Assembly (NCBI GenBank): GCA_964419935.1
Contig: CAYQQJ010000015.1
Span: 1-64,000 of the forward strand
DNA length: 64,000 nt
From: CAYQQJ01 sp964419935
Lineage (GTDB): Bacteria; Pseudomonadota; Gammaproteobacteria; Pseudomonadales; Cellvibrionaceae
Direction of reading: 5' to 3'
Both the position numbers and the translations under genes were made by a program. The notes beneath the pieces are model-generated. The model had not been told where the DNA came from, ran no database searches, and worked only from the letters and a program-made list of their open reading frames with translations. The stretch's first letter is position 1. Each line of letters opens with the position of its first letter. Of this stretch, positions 26,717-35,644 are shown one piece after another.

Positions 26717-28183
26717 TCAGGTCGTTGCGGTAACCCGCAAAACCTCTTCTATCGTAGTAATGCCCTGCAGCACCTTGTCCCGCCCATCAGCGTCGATGGC
26801 GCGGCTGAATTTGCGCGCGTGGGCCAGCATCTGCTGCTCGCCAGCGCCTTCATGTATCAGTTGTCGCAGCTCGTCGTCCACAGGAATAAGTTCATAAATG
26901 CCGGTACGCCCACGGTAACCGGTGTGATGGCAGTGGTCACACCCCACGGCGCGAAACACATCACTCGCCTCGGGAATTCCCAAGCGCTTACTTTCCGATG
27001 GGGTAGCCTCATGAGGCTCCTTGCACTCGGGGCAGAGAACGCGAACCAGGCGCTGGGCCATCAGACCTTCAAGACTGGATGACAACAGGAAAGGCTCCAC
27101 CCCCATATCCTGCAGTCGGGTCACCGCGCCGATAGCGGTGTTGGTGTGCAGTGTGGAAAGCACCAGGTGACCGGTCAAGCTCGCCTGCACGGCAATGGCA
27201 GCGGTCTCCCGGTCGCGGATTTCACCGATCATAACCACATCTGGGTCCTGTCGCAGTATCGCGCGCAGCCCGCGGGCAAAGGTCATGTCGACCTTGGTAT
27301 TGACCTGGGTTTGACCGATACCGGCGAGCAGGTACTCGATGGGGTCTTCGATAGTCAGAATATTGCGTGCACGAGTGTTGAGAAAGCTCAGGCCCGCATA
27401 AAGGCTGGTTGTCTTACCCGAACCTGTGGGGCCGGTAACCAGAATAATACCGTGGGGCTTGCGCAGGGCGTCTTCGAAATTCTGCTGGATCTCCGCCGGC
27501 ATGCGCAACTGCGGCAGTCCCAACTGACCGGCGGCCTGGTCAAGCAAACGCAATACGATGCGCTCACCGTGGGCGGAGGGGATTGTCGATACCCGGATAT
27601 CCACCGCGTGGCCCGCGAGTTTCACCGTGATACGGCCGTCCTGGGGAATACGCTTTTCTGCGATATCCAGTCGCGCCATAACCTTCAGGCGCGAGACCAG
27701 CACCGGCGCCAGCACAGGCTTGGGCGAGAGAACTTCGTTGAGCACGCCATCCACGCGAAAGCGCACCGATACGCGATCTTCATAAGGCTCCACGTGAACG
27801 TCCGACGCCTTTTCCTGAACCGCCTGGGAGAGAATGGCATTGATCAGGCGGATCACCGGCGCATCGCCCTCGCCGGAAAGCAGGTCGCTATTCTCCGGAA
27901 TATCTTCCGCGAGAGCGGTGAGGTCGAACTCCGCGCCCATCTCTTCAACCGCCTGCTGAGCCTCACCGTCATTGCTTTGATACAGCTGAGTCAGCCGCGC
28001 ACGGAAGGTTTTTTCTTCCATTTCCTCAAACTCGAATGAGCGGCCCAAGTGCCGGCGCAATTCAAGCAATGTCTGGAGGGCCACTCCGGGCTTATGGAAG
28101 ACTCGCCCTTCGTCCACCAGCACGCCTTGTGTTGAGGCGTATGAAAACGGCAAGCGCGTATGGGTGACGGAAACGGAACTCAC
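26717..28183 (-). CDS. gspE: Type II secretion system ATPase GspE
   Basis: GspE is the cytoplasmic hexameric ATPase that powers pseudopilus assembly. The 488-residue protein contains Walker A GPTGSGKT (251-258), the aspartate and Walker B boxes (RQDPDVVMIGEIRDRETA), the histidine box (TGHLVLSTLHTNTA) and the zinc-binding CPECKE...CDHCHHTGYRGRTG region. It starts at a GTG that overlaps the gspD stop (GTGA). The N-terminal GspL-binding region is present but short. Confidence 0.95.
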   Translation of the reverse strand: MSSVSVTHTRLPFSYASTQGVLVDEGRVFHKPGVALQTLLELRRHLGRSFEFEEMEEKTFRARLTQLYQSNDGEAQQAVEEMGAEFDLTALAEDIPENSDLLSGEGDAPVIRLINAILSQAVQEKASDVHVEPYEDRVSVRFRVDGVLNEVLSPKPVLAPVLVSRLKVMARLDIAEKRIPQDGRITVKLAGHAVDIRVSTIPSAHGERIVLRLLDQAAGQLGLPQLRMPAEIQQNFEDALRKPHGIILVTGPTGSGKTTSLYAGLSFLNTRARNILTIEDPIEYLLAGIGQTQVNTKVDMTFARGLRAILRQDPDVVMIGEIRDRETAAIAVQASLTGHLVLSTLHTNTAIGAVTRLQDMGVEPFLLSSSLEGLMAQRLVRVLCPECKEPHEATPSESKRLGIPEASDVFRAVGCDHCHHTGYRGRTGIYELIPVDDELRQLIHEGAGEQQMLAHARKFSRAIDADGRDKVLQGITTIEEVLRVTATT

Positions 28184-30141
28184 TGCAGGGCCTCTTCCAT
28201 ATCTTCAGCGCTGAAGTCTGCTGGCAGATCAATGTCTCGCGCCTCCAGTGCAGGCAGCGTGGGCAATGCCGCATTGGGCAAGCGGAAGGCGCCTTTTTCA
28301 CGCTGTAAGAGCTGTTGATCGCGGATATATTGATATTTTTCGGCAGTCGCGCCCCGGAGCGTTTCATCGTCGCGAATGATGGTGGCTCGAATGAACACCA
28401 TCAGGTTCTGCTTGGTCAGGCTGGAGTTGTTTGAACGGAACAGTTGACCTACCAGTGGAATACTGCCGAGGAATGGAACGCGCTGCTCCCCCTGCTGCAC
28501 ATCCTCCTCGATCAAACCGCCCAACACCACGATTTCACCGTCAGACGCCATCAGCTGGGTTTCAAACTTGCGCTGATTGGTGATGATATCGGACGCCGCA
28601 CCGGCACCACCGGTGTTGATGCTGGATACTTCCTGAGCCAGCTCAAGCAGGATACTGTCCCCGGCATTGACGTGTGGCGTCACTGTCAAAGAAATACCCA
28701 CATCTTCCCGCTGAATGGTCTGGAACGGGTTGGCGCCGGAGCCACCAGTGGTACTGCTGGAATAACTGCCCGTCACAAACGGCACATTCTGGCCGACGGA
28801 CATGGACGCCTCGTGGTTATCCATGGTCAGGATCGACGGCGTCGACAGGATGTTGGCTTTGTTGTCATTCTCCAGGGCGGTCAACAGCGCCAGAAAATCT
28901 TCACCACCACCGGTTCCCATGAGGCCCAATGTCTGACCGGGGATGCCGCCCAGGGCCAGGGCGAGATTCTGCAAGGCATCGTCGCCGTCGCTGAAAATGC
29001 CACTGGCCACACCACCAAGGGCTTGGCCATTGTTGATCGAACTTCCAAGAACACCCTTCTCAGAGTTGCGGAACATCCAGTCAACTCCCAGATCACGCCC
29101 GGAGCGGTCGGTCATTTCCACAATAATGGCTTCCACCAACACCTGGGCGCGGCGTATATCCAGGCGATCCACCACCGACAGCAGGGACTCAAGAGTGTCG
29201 CCGGTTGCAGTAATCAACAGGGCGTTGGTGTCTTCATCAGCTTCCACGGTGGCGGTGATATTCGGGTTTTGCTCGCCGGGTTCGAGCTTGGCAATGTTCT
29301 GCACAACCTTGGTCAACACTTCCGCTACAGCGGGTGCCTTGGCGTACTCGAGGTAGATCACCCGCACGTTGCCCGTCTGAGGACGAGGCTTGTCCAGGCG
29401 CCGAATCAAGTTGCGGTAGCGATCGCGCATCAGGTCGTCACCGCTGATCAGAACCGCGTTGTTGCGCTTGTCCGCAATCAGGGATTGGGCGCCCGGGTTG
29501 CGCTGGTTCTCAGATTTATCCAGGCTGGTCAGGGTCGTTACCACATCCTGGGCCGATGCATACTCCAATTGAACAATTTCGGTTTCGGGAATTGCCGCTT
29601 TGTCGATGCGCTCGATCAGGTCCCGTATGCGCGCAATATTGGCCGCGGTATCGGATATGACAATGGCGTTACTGGGATCATAAGCAGCCAGGTGCGAGTG
29701 TTGCGGTACCAGCGGCCGCAATACCGGCAGAACCTTGGCGGCAGCAATATTGGAAAGCTGAATCACTTCCGTGACAAAGCCATCTCTCACGCTCCCCGCA
29801 TCCGCGACAGGCAAGGGTGAACTACGCGCATCCTTAAGAGGAATGATACGAACTACGTCCCCCACCTCAACCAGCGTAAAATCATGAACTTCCAGAATGG
29901 CGCGGAAGAAGCTATACAGCTCTTCACGGTTCATGCGTTCACTGGATATGACTTTGACGCGCCCTTTAACCCGCGGGTCAACCACCATGGTTTTCCCAGT
30001 GATGTCGGCGACAAATTTGATCACTTCCTGGATATCCGTGTCCTTGAAGTTCACGGTCCAGGTCTGCTCCTGAGCAAAACTTGCCGCTCCTCCAAGAGCA
30101 AAACAGGCTGCCAGTATTAGGGCCATTATTCGCTTATGCAC
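28180..30141 (-). CDS. gspD: Type II secretion system secretin GspD
   Basis: GspD forms the outer-membrane secretin channel. The 653-residue precursor has a signal peptide, N0 to N3 domains and the secretin domain (VPFLGSIPLVGQLFRSNNSS near residue 555; SIPLVGQLF is a family signature). The N3 domain has the usual Gly-rich insertion (residues about 360-415). The C-terminal tail is about 60 residues and acidic; I cannot tell whether it is a pilotin-binding S domain. The start is GTG 30141 with GAGGT upstream. Confidence 0.95.
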   Translation of the reverse strand: MHKRIMALILAACFALGGAASFAQEQTWTVNFKDTDIQEVIKFVADITGKTMVVDPRVKGRVKVISSERMNREELYSFFRAILEVHDFTLVEVGDVVRIIPLKDARSSPLPVADAGSVRDGFVTEVIQLSNIAAAKVLPVLRPLVPQHSHLAAYDPSNAIVISDTAANIARIRDLIERIDKAAIPETEIVQLEYASAQDVVTTLTSLDKSENQRNPGAQSLIADKRNNAVLISGDDLMRDRYRNLIRRLDKPRPQTGNVRVIYLEYAKAPAVAEVLTKVVQNIAKLEPGEQNPNITATVEADEDTNALLITATGDTLESLLSVVDRLDIRRAQVLVEAIIVEMTDRSGRDLGVDWMFRNSEKGVLGSSINNGQALGGVASGIFSDGDDALQNLALALGGIPGQTLGLMGTGGGEDFLALLTALENDNKANILSTPSILTMDNHEASMSVGQNVPFVTGSYSSSTTGGSGANPFQTIQREDVGISLTVTPHVNAGDSILLELAQEVSSINTGGAGAASDIITNQRKFETQLMASDGEIVVLGGLIEEDVQQGEQRVPFLGSIPLVGQLFRSNNSSLTKQNLMVFIRATIIRDDETLRGATAEKYQYIRDQQLLQREKGAFRLPNAALPTLPALEARDIDLPADFSAEDMEEALQ

Positions 30142-30145
30142 TCAT

Positions 30146-31207
30146 TTACCTCGCCGAATCCAAACTTAGGTGTATCGATACAGGCTCACCGTCTCGCAAT
30201 ATACTCAGTTCTGCTTGGGTCGCTGTCTGCAGTTCCTGGTAAACCGCTCGTATCTGCTGGGGATCATCCAGGCTGATGCCATTGACGGCGGTGACAATAT
30301 CGCCCGCGTGCAAACCCGCCTGCTCAAACAACTCAGGATTGCGGCCCGGCTGCACCCGGTAGCCCATCAGACCACTGCTGCCACGGGCCGCCGTGAAGCG
30401 CACCACCTCACTGATAGATTTCACTTCAGCAACCGAAGGCGGCAGGGTGTGCACCTCGGGCTCAGGTTCCGCTTCGGGCGTCTCCTGGACCGCACCGCCA
30501 GTATTCTCGTCATATTGGTCCGGCGGATAATCAATCGCCGTATCGCCTTCGTCGGGTCGGACATGGCCGTACTCATCGGTGCCATCATCGTAAACGACCG
30601 GTGCTGCGCTGGAACGCCGCTGGGCATCCTCTTTCGAATACAACCACAGGGATTCGTAGCGGCCGTTGTTATCGAGGATCACCCGTTGTTCCAGAACCTT
30701 GACCAGAGTCACATTATTGCCCTGGGGCAGTTTGTCTCCAACCTTGTACAGCGCCTGATTGTTGCCTTCGGCAATAATGGCTTGCGCGGTATCCGGATCA
30801 CTGCTGGCGATAACGCCCTGCAACGTCAGATTCAGGCTGGTGTCCACCGCCTCCTGTTCAATACCGGGCAATACCGCTTTGTTTTCCTGTGGTGCCACCA
30901 TCGCCACCTCACCACCTTCACCGAACAAGCTCGCATCCTGTATGGCGGCCAGGTCAACATTAGCTGTCGACTCGGCGGCTTCGCTGACGGTCGGCGGCGG
31001 AGCCAGTGGGGGCTGCTCAAGTTGCGGCGACGGGAAAAGCAACCAAAAGGCACTAGCCAAGCTGTGTACCGCCCAGATCAGGACTACCACCATACACAGC
31101 CAGCGCCAGCGCTGAGTGGGAACCTGCCGCAGACGCGCAGCCCATCGCTGCCCCTGTTCTGTCAGCGATGAATAAAGCGGATGCTGTGTGAAATGAGTGG
31201 CATTCAC
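30146..31207 (-). CDS. gspC: Type II secretion system protein GspC
   Basis: GspC connects the inner-membrane platform to the secretin and contributes to substrate choice. The 353-residue protein has one N-terminal helix (WLCMVVVLIWAVHSLASAFW), the HR domain (SLNLTLQGVIASSDPDTAQA), an acidic linker and a C-terminal PDZ domain (YRVQPGRNPELFEQAGLHAG, then DIVTAVNGISL). It is the promoter-proximal gene of the gspC-N operon (GTG start), so the operon promoter must lie in 31208-31479; I see no clear promoter there. Confidence 0.92.
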   Translation of the reverse strand: MNATHFTQHPLYSSLTEQGQRWAARLRQVPTQRWRWLCMVVVLIWAVHSLASAFWLLFPSPQLEQPPLAPPPTVSEAAESTANVDLAAIQDASLFGEGGEVAMVAPQENKAVLPGIEQEAVDTSLNLTLQGVIASSDPDTAQAIIAEGNNQALYKVGDKLPQGNNVTLVKVLEQRVILDNNGRYESLWLYSKEDAQRRSSAAPVVYDDGTDEYGHVRPDEGDTAIDYPPDQYDENTGGAVQETPEAEPEPEVHTLPPSVAEVKSISEVVRFTAARGSSGLMGYRVQPGRNPELFEQAGLHAGDIVTAVNGISLDDPQQIRAVYQELQTATQAELSILRDGEPVSIHLSLDSAR

Positions 31208-31479
31208 CGTCGCGTTCCGACCACTCTGGCGTTCCCCACAAATACAAGTTCGACCATTCTAGTTAAAGCTCCGAACATTCTTGACGATGACTTTTTCGAT
31301 CCTGACATGGCATTAGCTTTCTCTGCATAGGCTCTGGAAGTGCCGATTGACGTTGCGGCGAGCCGCAATGCGAGTCATTTGATCAAGATTCCGGACTCGC
31401 ACCCTTATTATTAGAAATACAGTCTGCAGTTTATACACACTGCCCGTCAATTTAAATCATTCCCGCCGGCTTGCGCTAC

Positions 31480-31751
31480 CTAGTGTGCTGTTTCAAACTA
31501 AACAGCATAATCAGAGCCTGTCAAATCGTTCGCAGTAAGGCGCGGTTCGCAGGCAATGGTGGTCTCCCTTGTCAAGAGCCGCAACGCTGCTGCGGGCGAT
31601 TTGACGGGCTCCCTTCGGGCACGTCGCTAAACGGCCATCTGTGGCGTTGCATTTGTTCGACGTAGAACCACTATGCCTGCACAAATGCGCCTAACATCTG
31701 ACCATTTAGCGTCGTGCTGATAATGCTGTTTAGTTTGAAACAGTACACTAG
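31480..31751. mobile_element. MITE-like element with ~35-bp terminal inverted repeats
   Basis: The left end CTAGTGTGCTGTTTCAAACT, then AAACAGCATAATCAG, recurs inverted at the right end with two mismatches. Both ends start with CTAG, which may be a duplicated YTAR target. The interior has nested complementary segments (TGTCAAATCG with CGATTTGACG; ACGTCGCTAAA with TTTAGCGTCG) and no open reading frame of note. It occupies the 669-base gap between gspC and the next gene on the other strand; the rest of that gap shows no gene. Confidence 0.8.
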
Positions 31752-31876
31752 GACCTATCCACGGGCATTAAATTCCTGACTTGTGACCTGGCTTACAGCT
31801 TTGTATCCTTGCCGCCTGCCGGAAATCCCATGGATTTTCGGCCAGACCGCAAACGCAGTAGAGGACAGCTTACCCT

Positions 31877-32200
31877 ATGAGCGACACGTTTATACTCCAG
31901 AATCAAGATCAACTCTATTTCACCCGCCAGGGTGATTGGGTTGACGGGCGCGACGCCACCGCGCTTTATCACACAACCCACAAGGACGAGGCACTTAATC
32001 AGAAGCTCGAATTGACCGTACGTTCTCCAGAATTGCGCATTAGTGTTGTAAACTGCAACCTCGATAGCAAAGGCCGCCCCCAGCTGGCAGCCGACGCGAA
32101 TGCGCGACAGGATGCCACTGACCGCCCTGGACCTGGCAGTCTTGAACCTGATACCCGCACGCAGCACCAGTCAGACGGCTACCGATCCGGAAACCTTTAA
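31877..32200 (+). CDS. Conserved hypothetical protein
   Basis: The 107-residue protein starts MSDTFILQNQDQLYFTRQGD and contains TTHKDEALNQKLELTVRSPE and LRISVVNCNLDSKGRPQLA, which resemble a small conserved gammaproteobacterial family of unknown function. No signal peptide or membrane segment is present, so it is probably cytosolic. The last 35 residues are polar and repetitive-looking and may be poorly conserved. It precedes gshA by 57 bases and may be cotranscribed with it. Confidence 0.65.
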   Translation: MSDTFILQNQDQLYFTRQGDWVDGRDATALYHTTHKDEALNQKLELTVRSPELRISVVNCNLDSKGRPQLAADANARQDATDRPGPGSLEPDTRTQHQSDGYRSGNL

Positions 32201-32257
32201 CCAGCCCGCGTTGTAGATCAACATCAGATCACACCCGCATCTCAAGAGGACCGCAGT

Positions 32258-33871
32258 TTGTTCCAGCTTGATCGCTTACCGAGAGCGCTGTTTGAGCCCT
32301 CTAATGCTCCCCTGCTAACCGGTATTCTGCGCGGCGTCGAAAAGGAGAGCCTGCGCACTTCACAGAGCGGGCACCTGTCGCAAACCGAGCACCCGTTGTC
32401 ACTGGGCGCCGCGTTGACCCATCCGCACATTACCACCGACTTCAGCGAGGCATTGGTGGAATTCATCACGCCGCCCTCGCACCGCATTGAAGAAGTGACC
32501 ACACATCTGGACGCTTTACACCGGTTCAGCCACGCGCAGCTCGGCAATGAAATGCTCTGGAGCCACAGTATGCCCTGCGCATTGCCGAACGACGACGACA
32601 TTCCCGTGGCCCGCTACGGCACATCCAACACCGGCCGCATGAAAACCATCTACCGGGTCGGGCTGGGCCACCGATACGGTCGCGTCATGCAGACTGTGGC
32701 AGGTGTTCATTACAATTTCTCGTTGCCGAACGCCTTTTGGGCCTTTCTGCACGCTACAGAAGGCAGTTCGCACAACCTGGATGACTTCCGAACCGAGCGG
32801 TACTTTGACCTGATCCGCAATTTCCGCCGACATTACTGGTTGTTGATCTACCTTTTCGGCGCATCGCCCGCTGTGTGCAGCAGTTTTGTCAAAGACCGCG
32901 ATCACGACCTCAGTCCGTTCGACGACGGTGGGGACACCCTGTTTATGCCCCACGCCACGTCTCTGCGCATGGGCGATCTCGGCTACCAGAGCAGCGCCCA
33001 GGAAGGACTCTACGTCTGCTACAACCAACAGTCCAGTTATCTGCGCACCTTGGTCTCTGCCATCAAAACGCCCTATCCCGGCTATCAGGAACTCGGCACA
33101 CGCAACAGCCGCGGCGATTACCTTCAACTGAACACCGGCTTGTTACAGATCGAGAACGAGTTTTACAGCGCTATTCGACCCAAGCGCACTGCGCGCCCGG
33201 GCGAAACCGCGCTTACTGCCCTGTGCCACCGGGGCGTGGAGTACATCGAGGTTCGCTGCCTCGACCTCAATCCCTTTGAACCGCTGGGCATCAACCGGGA
33301 GCAGATGCGGTTTATTGATATGTTTTTGCTCTACTGTTTGTTGCACTCCAGCCCAAAATCCACCCGGGCCGAATGCGACATCATCCTCGCCAATCAGAAA
33401 ACCGTGGTGAAGCGCGGACGCGAACCGGGGGTTACACTGCAGTCGGCACAACATGGCGAACTCGGCCTGCAAAGCTGGGCCAGCGATCTGATTGCAGCAC
33501 TGGAACCCATTGCCGAAATGCTGGACAAGGCCCACCAGACTGACAAGTATCACGGCGCCCTGCAGGCGCAGAAAGAAAAGGTAGAGGATTCAGCCAAGAC
33601 GCCATCCGCTCAGGTTCTCAATGAGATGCATGAACGCAATCTGGGCTTTGCACAGTTTGCGCGGGAGACGTCGCAAGCTCACCGCAGCGATTTCCTGGCG
33701 CGGCCACTGTCAGCCGAAGCCACGGAAAGTATGCACGCCATTGCCCGCAAATCCCTGGAGGAACAGGCTGAGATTGAAGCGGCAGAGAGCCCCGATTTCG
33801 AGAGCTATCTGGCGGCTTACTATGAACAGTACGGGATGTGCGAAACAACAGCCGGCAAGCCGGCGGGTTGA
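32258..33871 (+). CDS. gshA: Glutamate-cysteine ligase (GshA, proteobacterial class)
   Basis: GshA joins L-glutamate and L-cysteine using ATP, the first and rate-limiting step of glutathione synthesis. The 537-residue protein has the class 1 landmarks: GILRGVEKESLRTSQSGHLS near the N-terminus, PHITTDFSEALVEFITPP, and a GVEYIEVRCLDLNPFEPLGI segment near residue 327. The start is TTG 32258 with AAGAGGA upstream. The length is slightly above the E. coli enzyme (518). Confidence 0.95.
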   Translation: MFQLDRLPRALFEPSNAPLLTGILRGVEKESLRTSQSGHLSQTEHPLSLGAALTHPHITTDFSEALVEFITPPSHRIEEVTTHLDALHRFSHAQLGNEMLWSHSMPCALPNDDDIPVARYGTSNTGRMKTIYRVGLGHRYGRVMQTVAGVHYNFSLPNAFWAFLHATEGSSHNLDDFRTERYFDLIRNFRRHYWLLIYLFGASPAVCSSFVKDRDHDLSPFDDGGDTLFMPHATSLRMGDLGYQSSAQEGLYVCYNQQSSYLRTLVSAIKTPYPGYQELGTRNSRGDYLQLNTGLLQIENEFYSAIRPKRTARPGETALTALCHRGVEYIEVRCLDLNPFEPLGINREQMRFIDMFLLYCLLHSSPKSTRAECDIILANQKTVVKRGREPGVTLQSAQHGELGLQSWASDLIAALEPIAEMLDKAHQTDKYHGALQAQKEKVEDSAKTPSAQVLNEMHERNLGFAQFARETSQAHRSDFLARPLSAEATESMHAIARKSLEEQAEIEAAESPDFESYLAAYYEQYGMCETTAGKPAG

Positions 33872-33906
33872 GCCAGCGCTCACAAACATTGCCCGGGAAG
33901 AGGCTG

Positions 33907-34317
33907 TTATCGCTGTATGACAAAATTATCGAAGTAGATATCAACCACGGCTTCATGGCCATCTTCCGCCTGAAGTATGGCCTTGACCTCGGCAAGAGCC
34001 TCCTGACGCAGGGCTTCCTTGCCCGCCTGGGACTCGATACTGGCGTCTGTCTGGCTGGCGAACAGCATCACCAGATTGTTGCGAATATAGGGAAGGTGGT
34101 GCCGAATCGCGTTGGCGGTCACTGCGTCCGCAACGCGCACGGACATATCCACTTTGAGATATTTCAGGCGACCCTGGCCACCATAATTGACCACAAACGA
34201 TGGCTTCAAAGGGACGTAAATCGTCTCTTCGGTTGTGCTGTCACTGGCAGGATTATCCTGCCCCCACGCCAGGGCGGTGGATAACAGTATGGCCAAGCCC
34301 AAAAAAACCCTATACAT
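33907..34317 (-). CDS. Orphan FliL-like protein with signal peptide
   Basis: The 136-residue product resembles the periplasmic domain of FliL (YVPLKPSFVVNYGGQGRLKY, LKVDMSVRVADAVTANAIRH, LPYIRNNLVMLFASQT). Instead of a long cytoplasmic tail and retained helix it begins with a short segment that looks cleavable (VFLGLAILLSTALAWGQ). There are no flagellar genes nearby. FliL proteins brace flagellar stators; whether this one acts on a motor is not shown by the sequence. It is convergent with gshA. Confidence 0.75.
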   Translation of the reverse strand: MYRVFLGLAILLSTALAWGQDNPASDSTTEETIYVPLKPSFVVNYGGQGRLKYLKVDMSVRVADAVTANAIRHHLPYIRNNLVMLFASQTDASIESQAGKEALRQEALAEVKAILQAEDGHEAVVDIYFDNFVIQR

Positions 34318-34496
34318 TCGTTACACTCGCAGTTTCATGGATGTCAGACGTTCGCCTGCCGAAATGACTGACACCTGGTGATTTAGTTGCGCGGTCAACT
34401 CCGCTCAGTCGCAAATAGTAACCAGGATATCGACTGGAAATACAGATTCCCGGTTCAGTATAGACGTGGATAATTACTGACAGAAGAGAAAAAACC

Positions 34497-34985
34497 ATGC
34501 CCGGATTTCGCCTCACGCATTTGCTCATTTTTTGCTTCACTGTTGTACTGATGTTCATCGCGCTCTATATGCAGTACGCGATGGGCCTGGTTCCCTGTGC
34601 TCTGTGCATCACTCAGCGCGCGTTTGTCATACTGATTGGCGTTATTGCACTGGTGGCTTTTATCCACAACCCCCGCACCTGGGGGCGCTGGATTTATTCC
34701 GGCCTCGGGATCATCAGCGCCGGTTTCGGCGCCGCAACCGCCAGCCGGCAACTCTGGTTGCAAAGCCTGCCAGAGGATCAGGTGCCCGCCTGCGGCCCCA
34801 GTATCGAATATATACTCGACGCTTTTCCCTTTTGGGAAGCTCTGTCAATCCTGTTCCGCGGTGACGGCAACTGCGCCGAGGTGGCATGGCGCTTCCTCGG
34901 GCTCAGCATCCCGGGCTGGACGTTGATTGTCTTTGTCGGATTTGCCGGTGTGTTCCTTTGGCAAGGGCTGCGCAGACACTTATAA
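34497..34985 (+). CDS. dsbB: Disulfide bond formation protein DsbB
   Basis: DsbB reoxidises DsbA and passes electrons to quinone in the inner membrane. The 162-residue protein has four membrane helices, the first cysteine pair as C34-A-L-C37 after helix 1 and the second pair at C99 and C126 in the second periplasmic loop. An arginine follows the CALC motif, as expected for quinone interaction. It precedes algQ, as in Pseudomonas. Confidence 0.93.
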   Translation: MPGFRLTHLLIFCFTVVLMFIALYMQYAMGLVPCALCITQRAFVILIGVIALVAFIHNPRTWGRWIYSGLGIISAGFGAATASRQLWLQSLPEDQVPACGPSIEYILDAFPFWEALSILFRGDGNCAEVAWRFLGLSIPGWTLIVFVGFAGVFLWQGLRRHL

Positions 34986-35121
34986 TTGCGCTTTCAGCGC
35001 AGCTGGGTAAGACTGGCCTCACACACGCAGGACTACCCAGCCTGTAAATTGAACAATTGCTGGCTCAGACACTAACGGCTGCCGCCGCAGCCACTCAGCC
35101 ACAGTAAAAGGATATGAATTC

Positions 35122-35580
35122 ATGCTCAACAAAGTCGAGTCCGCCCGGGAACGCTGGGGAGGCGTTAATAGCATCATTGATCGCTGGCTGCAGGAACGCC
35201 AGGATATGCTGGTGTTGTACTGCGAGCTATCCGAGCTGGACGCCGAAAGCCTGCATTGCGCGGAAAAACTGCAAAGCCTGTGTCAAATACTGGTGGATTA
35301 TGTTTCCGCGGGACACTTTGAAGTCTATGACCGCCTGGTGAAGGAAGCCCGGGAGTTCGACAACACGGGCGCGCTCAAGGAAGCGCAAGCGTTGTTGAAC
35401 GTGGTCGACGCCACCACCGAAGCGGTGCTGGATTTTAACGACAAATATCAGGAGACCGATGACCTGACCACCATTGCGGCGGACCTGTCACAGCTGGGCG
35501 AAACTCTCGCCAATCGCTTCGAAGCCGAGGACCGCATGATTGAAGTCCTTCATGTTGCCCATAAAGAGCCGGTCGTCTGA
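35122..35580 (+). CDS. rsd: Rsd/AlgQ anti-sigma-70 factor
   Basis: Rsd (AlgQ in Pseudomonas) binds sigma-70 region 4 and frees core RNA polymerase for alternative sigma factors; in Pseudomonas it also affects alginate and virulence genes. The 152-residue all-helical protein matches the family from ERWGGVNSIIDRWLQERQDM through LCQILVDYVSAGHFEVYDRL to DLSQLGETLANRFEAEDRMI. ATG 35122 follows AAAAGGATATG. Its place after dsbB supports the call. Confidence 0.92.
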   Translation: MLNKVESARERWGGVNSIIDRWLQERQDMLVLYCELSELDAESLHCAEKLQSLCQILVDYVSAGHFEVYDRLVKEAREFDNTGALKEAQALLNVVDATTEAVLDFNDKYQETDDLTTIAADLSQLGETLANRFEAEDRMIEVLHVAHKEPVV

Positions 35581-35593
35581 CTATTGATCCTCT

Positions 35594-35622
35594 GGTGGAC
35601 CGCATTTTGTGCGCGGTCCACC
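35594..35622 (+). terminator. Perfect 10-bp stem-loop after algQ
   Basis: GGTGGACCGC at 35594-35603 pairs perfectly with GCGGTCCACC at 35613-35622. No T-run follows, so it may be a factor-dependent terminator, an RNA-stabilising 3' end or a processing site. A possible GTG start for the next gene (35609) lies in its loop, which argues for the later TTG start. Confidence 0.45.
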
Positions 35623-35644
35623 GTTCCTGTTCCGGGAGGCTCGC

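Noticed and set aside
28444..29820. Long plus-strand reading frame (458 codons) opposite gspD
   Set aside because: It is fully antisense to a clear secretin gene; the product has no recognisable domain and codon use mirrors the real gene.
34986..35002. Stem-loop TGCGCTTTCAGCGCA after dsbB as a terminator
   Set aside because: The stem is only six pairs with a three-base loop and no T-run follows.
35609..35644. Upstream GTG start for the WD40 lipoprotein
   Set aside because: It lies in the loop of a perfect stem and has no good ribosome site, while TTG 35645 has GGGAGG five bases upstream.
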